From Hymenolepis diminuta (taxonomy: Eukaryota; Platyhelminthes; Cestoda; Cyclophyllidea; Hymenolepididae), in assembly GCA_900708905.1 (NCBI GenBank), contig CAADRB010000089.1:186001-250000 (forward strand): a stretch of 64,000 bases of DNA, given 5' to 3'. The notes under the pieces are model-generated. The model did not search any database. It was not told the origin of the DNA and saw only the letters and a list, made by a program, of their open reading frames with translations. A program made the translations under genes and the position numbers. Shown here in pieces: positions 36,600 through 48,509 of this stretch (position 1 is its first letter; the number at the start of each line of letters is the position of its first letter).

Positions 36600-38440
36600 A
36601 AATTAATTAAATAAAAGCATTGAGGAGGAAGCTACTAGTCATGCGGAAACAACCAATCAAATCCCAGCGCTCGGTTATCCGGTTGAGAGAGGAGGGAGAA
36701 AATTTAATCTTGACTAAACATTTTCTGCTTGAAAATCAATTTGTCTGAGCTACTGTTAAATGATCGGATAATGGTAATACATGTCAAAGGACAAAATAAT
36801 TTAGCAGTTTTCATCGTGAAAACGCATCTGAACTAAGGGAATTGAAGAGGATCAGGAAGAAGTTCAGAATTAAATTCGGACATTAAAAGCCCCAAATAAA
36901 ATTTGACTTTTGTTTATTGGGAATAGTCCACCGCTTCATATCCTAGTTGTGCAATTTATCTCCCGTTTCACAATGGAAATCCAGTTTGTGGTCTCTAAAG
37001 CTTAGTGACCAATTTTAAGTGGTTGATTAATCACTTTAGGTATTTTTTACTCCGTTAATCAAGGAATTAGCAGAACGACAAGAGCAAGTACGGTCATAAC
37101 ATTAAGGAGCTCACTAGAGTTCAAGGTCAGGTCTAGCAATCTTGAACACAACTAAATCCTATTTAAAGAGGTTTGATATATCATGATGAACAAATTAGAA
37201 CGTCAGGATAGAAATACTATACTCCTGACATAGATAAGAAAGACTTGCAATAAGAGGATCAAGAGTCTTTGATTTAGACCCAAAAGCGATCTATTAATAT
37301 AAAGTCTCGCAACAATCTCTTCTTATCCAAAAAATAAACGTAAAGTTTTTTGATGTCAGTATTGTACCAAGTCCTTTCATCCGATTTTATCTTTAAATAT
37401 TTGATTGTTTTCACTTTACTCGATTTGATTGTAACTTTCATTAAACTAAAAGATAACCAATGATATATCATGAAAGCCGAGTGGCATAACTCGACGTCGC
37501 ATAGTGCATCCCTTGGCTCAATTGGATCTTAAACATTTCGCATATAGTCTCAGAGTCTGCTCGTCATTCTTATGATCAAAAAGATGTACACTTGCCGATT
37601 CCGTTCTTGATACCTAGCCACTTTGCTTTGGCAGAGTGAATCAACAGCATTTCATAATTATGGTGATGGTTTAAATTGCAGCAACTCGTCTAAATGACCA
37701 TGTCAGCATTAGAAGGAAAATGTATAATTTGTATTCAAAATTTTTTATATTAGTCTGCCATTAAAATAATCCAGACAACCGAAAATGGTAAGCTCTGACG
37801 CATTTTGCAATATTACAGGGTTCTTTCTGCTTTTATTTTTATTAAATTAATGTGTATTCTGAAAGGGCACCGTGAATCAAATAAAGTATATCACAATGAA
37901 AACCGATCGGACCAAGATTGATTGTTAATTTTGAATTTCTCTTTTTTCCACTTCAGAAGCCCTAGTAAATTTGGAACTCAATAAAGTACAAAATGAATTA
38001 AAGAAATATATTTTTTATTTTTATTGATAAATGAATGATTATGATTTCTCTAGCGTATTTTAATCGATACCACTCAATACAGATCAAGGATAAAAGTAGG
38101 CTTGAGGAAGATCTTTACTCAACTAAGCTTTTACTCAGATATTTAACAAAAGCTCAGAGAAGGAGGCCAAGTGTATAGAAAACTTGTTGTATTTCGCACA
38201 GGGTTCTATTCTTATTTGCAAGAGAACAAAATCATTGAAAAATAAGTTTTTATCATAAATTAAATAGCTGGATTTAAACAGGAAGAAGTAGCAGAAGTGT
38301 TTAGATCCATTTTGGGGACAAAATTCAAAGTTAAGACTAAATGAACTAAAAGACTAAGTCCTCTACAATTAGGGAAACTTAGTGAATAATATTACAGTAA
38401 GTTAATGAGTTACGCCCGTATATTCATATAAAAGATGATT
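36600..38440. other. Intergenic between channel gene and VAL cluster
   Basis: No gene seen. The minus frame at 37274-37471 has no motif. It contains the promoter side of the channel gene. Expected last exons of the VAL relic at 38.4-39.4 kb were not found here. Confidence 0.4.
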
Positions 38441-38454
38441 GAATTCATCTGCCT

Positions 38455-39413
38455 CAACAGTAACCAGGAGTACTCATCAGACACATATTAGAATCTAAAT
38501 CATAGAGAAGACCTGACGGCACCGGTTCATTAGAACCTATTCATACACTGACTTGGAGGAAGTAAATTTCGCTACAGCATCGTCAAGGTCATTGAATGGT
38601 GTAGTATTTAATCCTCCTGGTTTTTCAAATAGGCAATTCCTCACAATGTACATTGGATAGGCGGAGAGATATTGAACATATGACTAAAGGATATAAAATT
38701 AACTGACAAATCACTTAAATTAATAACGTTTCAAGATCGTCAAAATGCATGCCAAAATTATGTTTCTTTTCATTGATTTGATATATTGAGATCTTGGCAA
38801 ACTACTGAACATCTAAATTTTGTAAACTGTTGACCAACATTGCGCTGGTAGCGCAATCGCTAACGTACTCTTAGGTGAAATCAGAGGTCGTATGTGTACA
38901 TCCAGTGAGCACAATGGCCAATTAGAGATGTCAAATCTGACTAATAAAACAGCAGTTCTCCATCAGGGAGTCGCTATGATGCTATAATTCTACCAAAGAT
39001 GAGCGTTGGACAATCATCAGTGTTCAGGCTTTTCAAGTCAGAAATGCAGATGACCAACAGTAAAGGTCAATTTTAATCAGCAAGAGAATATCTGATTGTT
39101 CGGAATATTTACCTCTACTCCTATTAATGGTTTTTAAATATTTACGGAGCAAATAATAGGCTAAACTTTCTAATTTTAATATGTTTATCACTGTAGCATC
39201 GACAGCAGCAGCTCGATACCTTTCCATAAACTTGATGATACCCGATTTTTCAGTTGCTGTTGATTGCACAATTTCTTCAGCTGAAAGGAGACTGGAGGGC
39301 TAACAATGGACGTTGTTGTATAGTAGGCCATCTTGCGGCCGCAGTAGTTGTGGTTGTTCCTCTAGTATTAGTGGTCGTGGTGGTAGTTTTTACTGTTAGT
39401 TTCTGTGTTTCAT
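38455..39413 (-). pseudogene. Decayed two-domain VAL (SCP/TAPS) copy
   Basis: Three parts of the intact neighbour's architecture are recognisable in order. First, a Thr-rich linker at about 39310-39413 (KTTTTTTNTRGTTTTT). Second, the start of SCP domain 2 at about 39160-39275, containing EKSGIIKFMERYRAAAVDAT; the intact gene has EKAGLIRFMDTFRSTVTPTA. Third, the main domain-2 exon at about 38455-38690 with YIVRNCLFEKPGGLN and LLYDLDSNMC. A frameshift lies between linker and domain, and in-frame stops and another frameshift break the last exon. Domain 1 and the final exons are not found. Confidence 0.75.
38843..39015 (+). repeat. SINE-like repeat, copy 5
   Basis: The head is GGTAGCGCAATCGCTAACG followed by AAATCAGAGGTCGTATGTG. 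The tail contains TCAGGGAGTCGCTATGATGC and TACCAAAGATGAG, matching the tail of the copy at 2.2 kb. It lies between two remnant exons of the decayed VAL copy, so it may have helped break that gene or have entered an intron. Confidence 0.5.
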
Positions 39414-39429
39414 TCTAGATGCGGAGGTT

Positions 39430-41917
39430 GATTCCCCATTTGGTTTAACCTGGGTAGGCACAACAACTTGATCCTACCTTAGATCGTTTCACTTAACGCT
39501 AATTGTCTCTGAACAAATACTTTTCTTCGATGTCCGGTGCTTATTGACCGGTTGTATAAGTAGAACCTGTTGTATTCTAAGCCACCTTATCTCGACTAGA
39601 ATACCCTGCTTTTACAATTTCTCCTATGTCCCTTTGATACGTCTTTATCCGACCAAATTTCCCTATTTATGTGTTTACCTAGACTGATGTATATGCATCC
39701 AGCGCCCTCAATAGATGCAGCTGCGTAAACTCTCCGTTGTATCATCCCTATATGGCTAAATTTTTCCGAATAAAAATAGCCCTCTACTGTACTAGTGCAG
39801 CAAGCAGAAAATCACTCAAACTCATCCTTTTCTACCAAAGATTGAGAAAGCAGGATATTCTTATATGATCTATGTATAGCAGACTTACGTTAATCAATTA
39901 TATTATAATCTTTTATGTCTGGATCCTTCCCAAGATTAACAATTGCTATATTTCAGCATTTCCATGGGTAATAGTTCTAATAACAGCTTAATCGGTTGAT
40001 GGCTTATTCTGTTTAGTTTTAAACTCACAATAAAATGCTGTCCTAACTTTAGCTGATCAACGAGAAATAAAATAAGCGATAAAATTCAAATGCATAATTA
40101 TTTAATTTATCATCTTTATTTAATTACTTGTTTAATTCTTGCAATATGATATCCGAAGCATAACTCATTCACTGCATTTGTGTAAATTAACCATTCAGTA
40201 AAAAGTTAAATTGACTGTATCGAGAAGAAAACGATTTCGAATTCTGGTGCATTGCATTTGGCTGTCTGAATAATTTTTGATGCATTCATTTCTGGATTCA
40301 ATTTCTTCACAGCTTCAGATAATGTTGATCATGGAGGTCAGCTTTCAATAACGAGTATTTTATGCTTAGCAGAAATTTCTAATATTTGGAAATATTTTAT
40401 GAAACTTTACGGTAAAACAGTGGATGCATTGTGAATTTCCTCTAAACAAGATTGCTGTCTCCAACATGAATTCACTTTAAGTTATCAGTTATTGTTAGTA
40501 CTAATATCAAACAAGTATTACCACTGAGAATTTAATTTTATCGCTGATTTTCAAATCGTACAGATATTCACATTTAAACACATTACCCTACTACAAACTA
40601 TTCATATTGAAAACATCAACTTTTGACAACAGGTAGATATAGGATGGTGTATGAAAAAACAAACGACCTAACATCATGCCTTTCAACAGATCTTGACAAT
40701 TCATTTCAAAATATTATTATTAATATTAGTCTCCCTTATGAATCATTATGAGTTCATAAGTTTGGCCATGAGTAACAGGCAAAAAATGAGAGACGTACAA
40801 ATTTGTCAATCGAACTGATACATTTAAAAAGGGTATCATATTAATATTAATACAAGACTATGTAAGGTGGATTAATTCAATGCTAATAAAAAGATAGCAA
40901 ATGACAAGATTCCCAATTTCAGACATCCTGAGATAATCGGGGTTTCACAATAAAAAAACAACAAATTATTTTTTTATTTAGATAGGGACATACCTAAGTA
41001 GAAATCCTACTTGTGCTATCCATTCAGGAGCAGCGGTCTAAGCTTTGCAATGGACCGATCAATGACAAAAGGACTTAAGCAGTTTGAGCACACGTCCGCA
41101 CTTATTCGCCACGCGATCAGTAACACGCCTCACTTTCCTAGTCAGCCTTAGTAGCGTTGTACAATCTCCGATTATAACTAACGGCAACTTTACACGTTTT
41201 ATACCTTAACCCACGTCTCGCAGACTTTTCCTAATACCATTCTTATTATTTATTTATCTAAATTCATTTAAACCATAACACCGATATTTAATGGTATATT
41301 TTATCGCTCTTCAGTTACTTAATGTTGGTAAATTTTATTGATGTACAAATAAAAATAGATGGTCTGTTTTTTCTCAAATTGCAACAAAATCGATAATATT
41401 ACTTGAGTAGTACGATATTGTTTATGCCTTCTGGTCACAGTAATTGCTAAAACTTAATCCTAAAATGTTCAGTTATCTCTGAACATCGTAGAATTGACTG
41501 CTCTTCCTATCCAGCAGGATAAAACCTAATTACAGAAATTTGGAATAACTAGAAATGCAGAATGAAATAATTTATGAATAATTTAATTAACTAACTTCTA
41601 GCTCTACTCATTTATAATTTTACCATTTATGTCGTTTAGATATTTATCTATAATTATAAATTCCAAGTTTTCCCCTTTTTGTAATATTACAATGCTTAGG
41701 TTTAGAAAATCGCTTGAAATCCGTGAAGCAACATTATTATTTAGCATTGATGGGATTGAGTACACACTAATAGAAACTTTAAATTAAATAAAAAGAAAAC
41801 AAAAATTCATGTATTATGTGATTATTATTACTATTTAAGTTTAAGATGTCAGTTAATAATTGAATTAGCACAATAATTCAACGAACTTTACTAAATGATT
41901 CATTTCATTCCTCCAAA
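39430..41917. other. Spacer within the VAL cluster
   Basis: AT-rich. I searched by eye for first-domain VAL exons of the decayed copy to its left and found none. No other gene is evident. Confidence 0.4.
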
Positions 41918-44763
41918 TTACTTCTCTGGGTAACAGAGTTTATTTCTTCCTATGGTTCCACTTGGACACTTACTCGCGCTTGGACCCTTAGTGTACGGTT
42001 TACTATTGAAATGAGCTCTGAAAAAATTCAAAATGTCATTTAACTTTACTAAGAAAATTCATGAGGTGATACAAGTAGACTACTTACGCGGAATTGTACA
42101 GACAGGCAACATGATGAGTATTTCCACATCTTGCGGCTCCGCATCCGATTTCTCTAACGTCATGCCAAGCCATCTAAATTTATGTAAATTTGAACAATTA
42201 GTCTCAGTTAAGAATAATCATTTTGATAATTTAAAATGAGAATATTTTGATTTACCTGCTGATAAGGTCTACAGTATGAATCAATGTTAATACGGCAAGT
42301 ATTGGAGTCGTAATCGTAATTGAGTCCTCTGCGCCACAAAAAAAGTAAGACGGTTTCAAACGTCAACTTGGAAGTTGTAATTCTTGTAACAGTAACTCCA
42401 AGATCATGGAGTACAGCTGCACCCAATTCTCTAGGGAACTCATGTTTGCAATTTTTCACAATATACAATGAAAAATTGGATAGAATTGGGGAATAAGCCT
42501 AAAGAAAATAAAGTGGCGCCATTATTTTGTTTGGTATTTAAAATTAAGTTAATTCATCAAAAAGCCGAAGATTGTTTCGTGTCTATAATTTACCACTTTC
42601 ATCATATCTGCTGCTGTAGGAGTGACGGTTGATCTAAAAGTATCCATGAACCTGATAAGGCCTGCTTTTTCTGACTCAGAAGGTAGCAAGAATTCGTCTG
42701 CTATTCCGGACAGAGGGGGAAGTGGAAGTGTGACCATAGTTGGGGTAGTTGTAGTTGTTGGTTTTCTCGTAGTCGTGGTAGTTGTGGTTGTTGGTCTGCT
42801 CGTAGTCGTGGTAGTTGTAGTTGTTGGTCTGATCGTAGTCGTAGTCGTAGTAGTAGTTGTAGGTTTAACAGTCGGTTTTTGTGCGCCACCCGCAACACAG
42901 AGATTGTTTTCACATGTGGTATCGGAGGGGCATGCGCTACAACTACGTCCTATCTTATACGGTCGAATATTCCTGTAGTTACCCCTGATATAAAATAATG
43001 CATTTGTAAGTGGATGGAATACAGGATCAATAAAATTCATAATTGTTAATATTGCTTACGGTGGCCTATATTGGCAAGCATATATGTAAACTGGTTTTCC
43101 CCAATTTGGTTTTGCATCTGGACACGATTTCCATGCACAGCCAACTTCAGTTGAAGTTGCCCATGCCATCTATATAAAATCATTTCGAATTATATTAATT
43201 TAGTCAATTACCGCAGTGTAGTGGCCACAAGCTCTCGCGTTGCACATAAGACTCTCTATGTTGTAACCTTTGTATTCGTTCCACCAGTTTTCAAGGGCAA
43301 CTGAAGTAAAATTGGGCTTTTGTCCACCAGAAATGGCGAGGTTTTGCCCTAGGCCTCTATATTCTGTGTCGGCTGCTGTTGGATGCTGAAAAACACATTT
43401 GTCTGTCCATTTTATAGCCAGTTTTTCCAGTTCCAAACTGTAGGTCTGAAATTTGATAAGATAATCAACGTATTAGTATATTTAATTTGATCTGGTATGT
43501 GCAATACAAATCAAACCTCATTTCCAGTTATTATTGGTAAATGTTTCCTTTCCTTCACTTTATGAATAAAACCACAAGGCAATTCCACAAATTTTGTATT
43601 ACGTTTTGAAATCGTCCCATGAAATTCGTTAAAGTGAGTTAAATAATTCGCCAAGAATTTGTATTTTTTAGAAATTCTGAGTAAGCTGGATGCTCCGTTT
43701 ACTTAAGTAAGGCAGGAAAAATAACAAGAATTCACAGAGGAACGAAACTTATTCACTGAAAGAAGTAGGAAATTGACAGTGTAAGAGAGTGAGAGAGATC
43801 GATCAATCTTTAATTGTTCACTTTATAAAATAGTATATTTAATCGGTCCACCCAAACCTATGCAAAGTACTTCAAGAGAGAAAAATAATAAATGGAGATT
43901 ATTATATGCAGTGAATTTATAGTAATTCCCCTGAAAGAGATACATTTGTGTAAATTTTTAAGAACTAGCCAAATTATCAATGCTTCGTTAGGTTTCGAAA
44001 CCAGTTGTTCTATTGCATATTTGATATTAGATCATTGCAAAATGATATGTTCATATGAATTCTAATATTACCAAGAACACAAAAAAGACCACGAATTCTA
44101 TAATGGAATTCTGCGGAGTTTGAGATACTGCAGAAGACCACTTGTGTGCAATTTGAGTTTCAAATAAAACCATATTCAATACGGGTTTCTCCCATTTTTC
44201 CCTCTATGGAAAATTCGATTTTTAAAACAGCCTGTTAGTACATTTTCTCCTTGTTCAATTTATTAATCTTGAAATGAAGTTGGTAATGCAACCACTCTTC
44301 CAAATTGTTGAATGAGAGCTTTCATATAATTATGGGAGTTACGAATTGAAAGAAAATGCATATATGATTATAACCTCAAGAACCAAAATTTTAAGGGTCA
44401 AACCGAAAAAGAATGTCAACGCACAAGAAAAGAAATCCTACGATCTCATGGACAGCCCCCTTCCATTTACTAGAACTTGAATGGCTATAATTTCGTCAGT
44501 CCAATATAATAAGTATTCAAAATGGTTTGGGTTTATCAATAAGTGGTAACTAAAGGATTGTATTTTTTTGGTAAATGAGAATCAAATTTCTTTAGGAAAA
44601 TTGAATTCATATTACTCACCATTTTCATCATATTTGAAGCAGAAGGTACAACGCTTCCACGATGACGATTGTGATTATCGATAATTTCTTGTCTTACTTC
44701 TTCAGTTAACGGGTCTGCATAGCCGAGAGATATCACAGAAAGAAGCAATATTAAGTTCATCAT
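41918..44763 (-). CDS. Two-domain venom allergen-like protein (SCP/TAPS), secreted
   Basis: VAL proteins are secreted CAP-superfamily proteins; in parasitic worms several bind sterols or lipids or act on the host. Exons: 44620-44763, 43212-43445, 43060-43169, 42594-42984, 42256-42498, 42088-42173, 41918-42017 (TAA); 435 aa, all phases consistent. A signal peptide ends near GYA. Domain 1 has IIDNHNRHRGSVVP, KWTDKC, GLGQNLAISGG, CGHYTAMAWATSTEVGCAW and a Cys-rich C-terminal hinge. A Thr-rich linker, TTTTTTTTTIRP and similar units (about residues 204-247), follows. Domain 2 begins EKAGLIRFMDTFRS and continues YIVKNCKHEFPRELG and MAWHDVREIGCG. Domain 2 keeps the MAW helix but has CRPYQQ where CAP domains have GHYTQ, so its cavity His is lost. 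The usual GENLA is GQNLA in domain 1, as in several flatworm VALs. Regulation is unknown. Confidence 0.93.
42760..42861. repeat. 33-bp tandem repeat encoding the Thr-rich linker
   Basis: There are three consecutive units, about 42760-42792, 42793-42825 and 42826-42861. Each on the plus strand has the form GGTYTKVTCGTAGTCGTRG plus a GTAGTTGT-type tail. On the minus strand each encodes a run of Thr ended by Arg-Pro or Arg-Lys-Pro. Length change in whole units would keep the reading frame. Confidence 0.8.
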
Positions 44764-44769
44764 TTTGCT

Positions 44770-45790
44770 TCCGCTTGCACTAATGTCCTCTACAACAGGT
44801 CCTTTATATACCTATTATCTCTTTTTAAAAAAAGTGAGACATATGCAGATTTTCACAAAAAAATACAAATAATTAATTCGTTTGAAAGACATTAACTATA
44901 ACTGAGTCAGAATAAAATTAGTATAAAAAATGTAACACCTTTGAACAAGCCACTTAACAACTCTTGATTTAATAACTTAAGATGGACTTAATCAAAAACT
45001 GCCGACAAAGTTTATTATTTGTGTGAAGTGTTGATTTATTATCGTGATTCACATTTAACGAAAGAGGTGTTGAGGGGAGGGGGGTATGAGATTGACGGTT
45101 CTCTACTGGGAACTTGAGGTTGCAGCAGAATCAAACACTTCAAGCCTCGCTCTAAAGTCGAGATAATTGAGCGTTAGAGATTACTAATGACCTAGATACA
45201 AATTTTAGAGATAATAATAATAAATATAAATATAATACAGATGAAAAATAAAAAAATGACAGAATCTGTTATAGGAAGAGTTAATTTATAACTTCTATGT
45301 AAACAATAAACATTTAAGATCGATCATTTTAGGTAAATATAAGCTCGTGTACTTCTAAAGATCGCCAATAGGCAAATCCGTTCAACATTCTCGTGATTTG
45401 AAACAAATTCTTAAAAATATTGGTTTCTTTATTCATTTAATTCAAAGAACCATACTAGTTTGACAAACAGATTGCTTTCAGTCTTTCACATTTGGAGAAG
45501 AGAGAGGAATTCGTTCCGTGGAAATTGGGAATTTGCCTAATTTATAATTAAATCTTGATTAGAAAATGAGAGTAATTTTCTTGTCATTTTGAGTTATTCC
45601 TCTAAAGTTGAATGTTTCTACTACAACGACTCGGAAATAAAAATAAAGTTTTGGAGTAAACAACTTAATCATGTTTTCTTTTGTAAAATTTGAGGAATTG
45701 AGTAAGTATCTTTGCAATTATTAATTACATTTGTATTGCAGTGACCTCCTCTATGAAGCAAGTAGGATATTTTTTCTGTAAATATTTATA
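44770..45790. other. Upstream region of the intact VAL gene
   Basis: The 5' flank of the VAL gene is AT-rich, with an AAT/AAAT-rich stretch near 45212-45240 and a G run at about 45077-45084. No gene seen. Confidence 0.4.
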
Positions 45791-45795
45791 TACTA

Positions 45796-46041
45796 TTATT
45801 TGAAATACATTTCAATATTCCACCTTAAAGTTACTTGAGATTGGGTCTCACAACTCCAACAAAGGCTTCCTTTTCCATTCGTTTGGGCCATTAATTTAAG
45901 AGAGTCATCTTTCTTGTTTATATCGGTACTCGGTGTTTCGAAAAGAGTTTCAGCAAAAGAATATTTTTTGAATTTTTCTTTTCTGCATGAGGGCTGATTC
46001 TCTTGTACGAAAAATGTTAAAGGAAAACCCCCTGGATACAT
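45796..46041 (-). CDS. Unidentified 81-codon open frame
   Basis: The frame starts MYPGGFPLTFFVQENQPSC and has a C-terminal Cys pair (CWSC). It is hydrophilic and not low-complexity, but no family is recognised and no firm splice sites flank it. It may be an exon of the helical gene immediately upstream, or chance. Confidence 0.25.
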   Translation of the reverse strand: MYPGGFPLTFFVQENQPSCRKEKFKKYSFAETLFETPSTDINKKDDSLKLMAQTNGKGSLCWSCETQSQVTLRWNIEMYFK

Positions 46042-46305
46042 TTTCTCTCATTGCAGGAATTCAATTCTAACATTTTCTTTACAAACGGTATTCGGGGAAG
46101 TTTTAGATTTGCTATTATCGAAGTTTAGATCTTTTTGTTAACCCCATTATTTCTTAAATATGTGGATTTGTGAAAAATTTTTTAATATTTTATTTTTGGA
46201 CGTTCAAATTTCATGTTAGTATTACGATCAATCTTTCAATAGGCCATTTCCTTTAATTCAGAAATGGCATAAGTTAATTTAAAACAGAATTTAGTTGCTA
46301 TTTGC

Positions 46306-48500
46306 TCAAATTTCTGCTAATATATTTAAAATTGAAATAGCAGATTCTAATATTTCCTTATATTTCTTTATCAAATGGATTCTGGTACTCATCTCATTAA
46401 AATACTTTAAAGTGTCCATTTTAATTTGACTAAAATCTAAACAATACGACACGTCCTGTATCTTGTTAAGAACTGGTGGTAGGAAATGAGACGACAGCAT
46501 TATCAGATGCTGTTTTAAGTAGATGAACTCAAGTAGATATAACAACAGTGAAGACTGCTCATTGCTGCAGGGTTGGCCATTATTATAACCTACGGCAATG
46601 TCTACATTCTTGCACGTTTTGATGATGGGCACATGCAAGATCCGAATGGTCCAATCAAGGATTATAATGAGTCATGGTTCGGTGAGCCGTACTTTGTTTA
46701 AATTCCACCATCTTTGTGATATCATTTCCCATAATTCCATTTGTAATGTCTGAACATTCCAAAGCTTAATTTTTACGAGTTGTGTTTTTCTGCGTTCGTT
46801 CTTGTAATATTGAAAGTTTATTGAACAAGTAATGTAATTTAATGGTTAGTCATGTTATTAATTCATTTGTACCTTCTAACAGTTACAAGCAAATAGATGA
46901 GATTAAGAAAAGAAATTTAAACAAAACATAGCTCATTAGAGTTAATTCAACGTGAACTCTAATTGATCCTTGTGTCATCTTTAGTCACTAGTTCACTCTG
47001 ACAATCTCGTTGTTTATTAATAAGGCTGGGTCACGGTTTTGATATATAATCGTTTTAGGGCACAACGCTAAGTGTTTTCTCCTTTTCAGTCTCGATAACT
47101 TCTGGAAATTATGGTCGCACAGTTCAGCCTTATTCTAATGAGTTTCATTAATTTGTTTAAACTATAAATTATTGAATGAGTAAATGATTAATTGAGTTAA
47201 AATTTATAAGATTTAGAGATCTTTATTGAGTCATTCTCCTTTGAATTTCAGCTGTTACACTTTTACATTCACGATATAATAATGGCCTGTCCATAATACA
47301 CTTGTTAATTGTATTTTTATTGTAAAGTTAATTTTTAACTGGCTAATGTTCACAAAAATACAGCATTACTATTGTAACTCCAAGTTTTCTTTGCAGATCT
47401 ATCACCAGTTTTGGTTTTTATTTAAAATATTCGTATTCATCGGTGATTGTTAGGTTCAGTTGATGAACCGAAACAAGGATCGTATTACAAATACGATTTT
47501 CATATATACAAAAGTACAGCTTTTAATATTACGATTACCAATTTGGGAGTAGGGTAAAATATTAGAATGTTTTTTGAAAAGTAGGGATATATCTGGGGCT
47601 CGAGTTGCAATTTACGCCACCTTGTCCATAACACCTTCATTATAGATAAGCAGTTCATTTCTGTTTTTGTACAGCTCCCTAGATAATTGGGGACAAATGC
47701 GCTGAGTTTCATGAATGGAGATTTAAATTTTCTTGTAGCTTCATGGTCACATATTTCACGGTCTGATGCCAGAAGGTATCTAGGATCTCTAATTGTATTA
47801 ACTTAAAGAATGGGTGGTTGCATCACTCCTATCTTCATTTCAGTAAAGTGTTTATTCGGTTTAGGCCAATACTTACAGGTTTGAAACCAGCTACTACGTT
47901 TTAATACATTAATACCACTAATACGTTTTCGCATACTCTTTTACCGTCTCTATTGTGGATAGAATTGTGATACTAAGAAGGTTTACTAACTCTTCCCGGG
48001 CTTCTATAGCATCTTCAATATTAGTTTGCAAGTTTAAAACATTTTTTTGTACCAACCACTTAGTTTCGCTATCAGAGCATTTTTTTCATTTAAACTCATT
48101 ATCATTCGGGCACTTTTTTGAATATCGTGGTTCTCATTGTTCTTAATAACTTTAAGCAATCTCGGTTGATGACAGGAAATCATTGCCATTTACTTCTCCT
48201 ATATCTGAATTTTTTTATTAATACTTTATATAAAAATTTACTCTGTGTAGCATGTATTGTTTCCGTTTTGAAGTTAACTGACGTTGACCAAAAATTTATG
48301 AATCAAAAAATATGAAACCACATAAATATATTTTTATGAAGAATATGACACATAAAAATAATATGCCGAGTTTCTAGATAGTGCCCTTCAATTTTCAACT
48401 GACAATTCTCGGAGGGATAAAGTATCTTTTCTCTAGTTGATGACGTCATTAGGAATCCGAGTAATCGTAGAGGCAATAGCACGAATGACCTAAGAATCAA
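46306..48500 (-). pseudogene. Unidentified helical/coiled-coil gene, apparently decayed
   Basis: Several minus-strand stretches have strongly coding-like, amphipathic helical sequence. Near 48435-48495 is VIRAIASTITRIPNDV after a good acceptor. At 47935-48185, SARMIMSLNEKNALIAKLSG continues after a one-base shift at an A run into LQTNIEDAIEAREELVNLL. At 47615-47790, TVKYVTMKLQENLNLH continues after another shift into CPQLSRELYKNRNELLIYNE. At 46306-46650 a single 110-codon frame contains KMDTLKYFNEMSTRIHLIKK. The shifts and stops argue for a relic, although base errors in A runs could also explain them. The family is unknown. Confidence 0.45.
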
Positions 48501-48509
48501 TTAATTATA

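Noticed and set aside
42760..42861. Regular tandem repeat that could suggest a CRISPR array
   Set aside because: The units are contiguous without unique spacers, lie inside a coding exon, and the sequence is eukaryotic.
42622..42978. Plus-strand 118-codon frame with long Val/Gly runs
   Set aside because: It is the antisense of the Thr-rich VAL linker exon, which has matching splice sites and phases on the minus strand.
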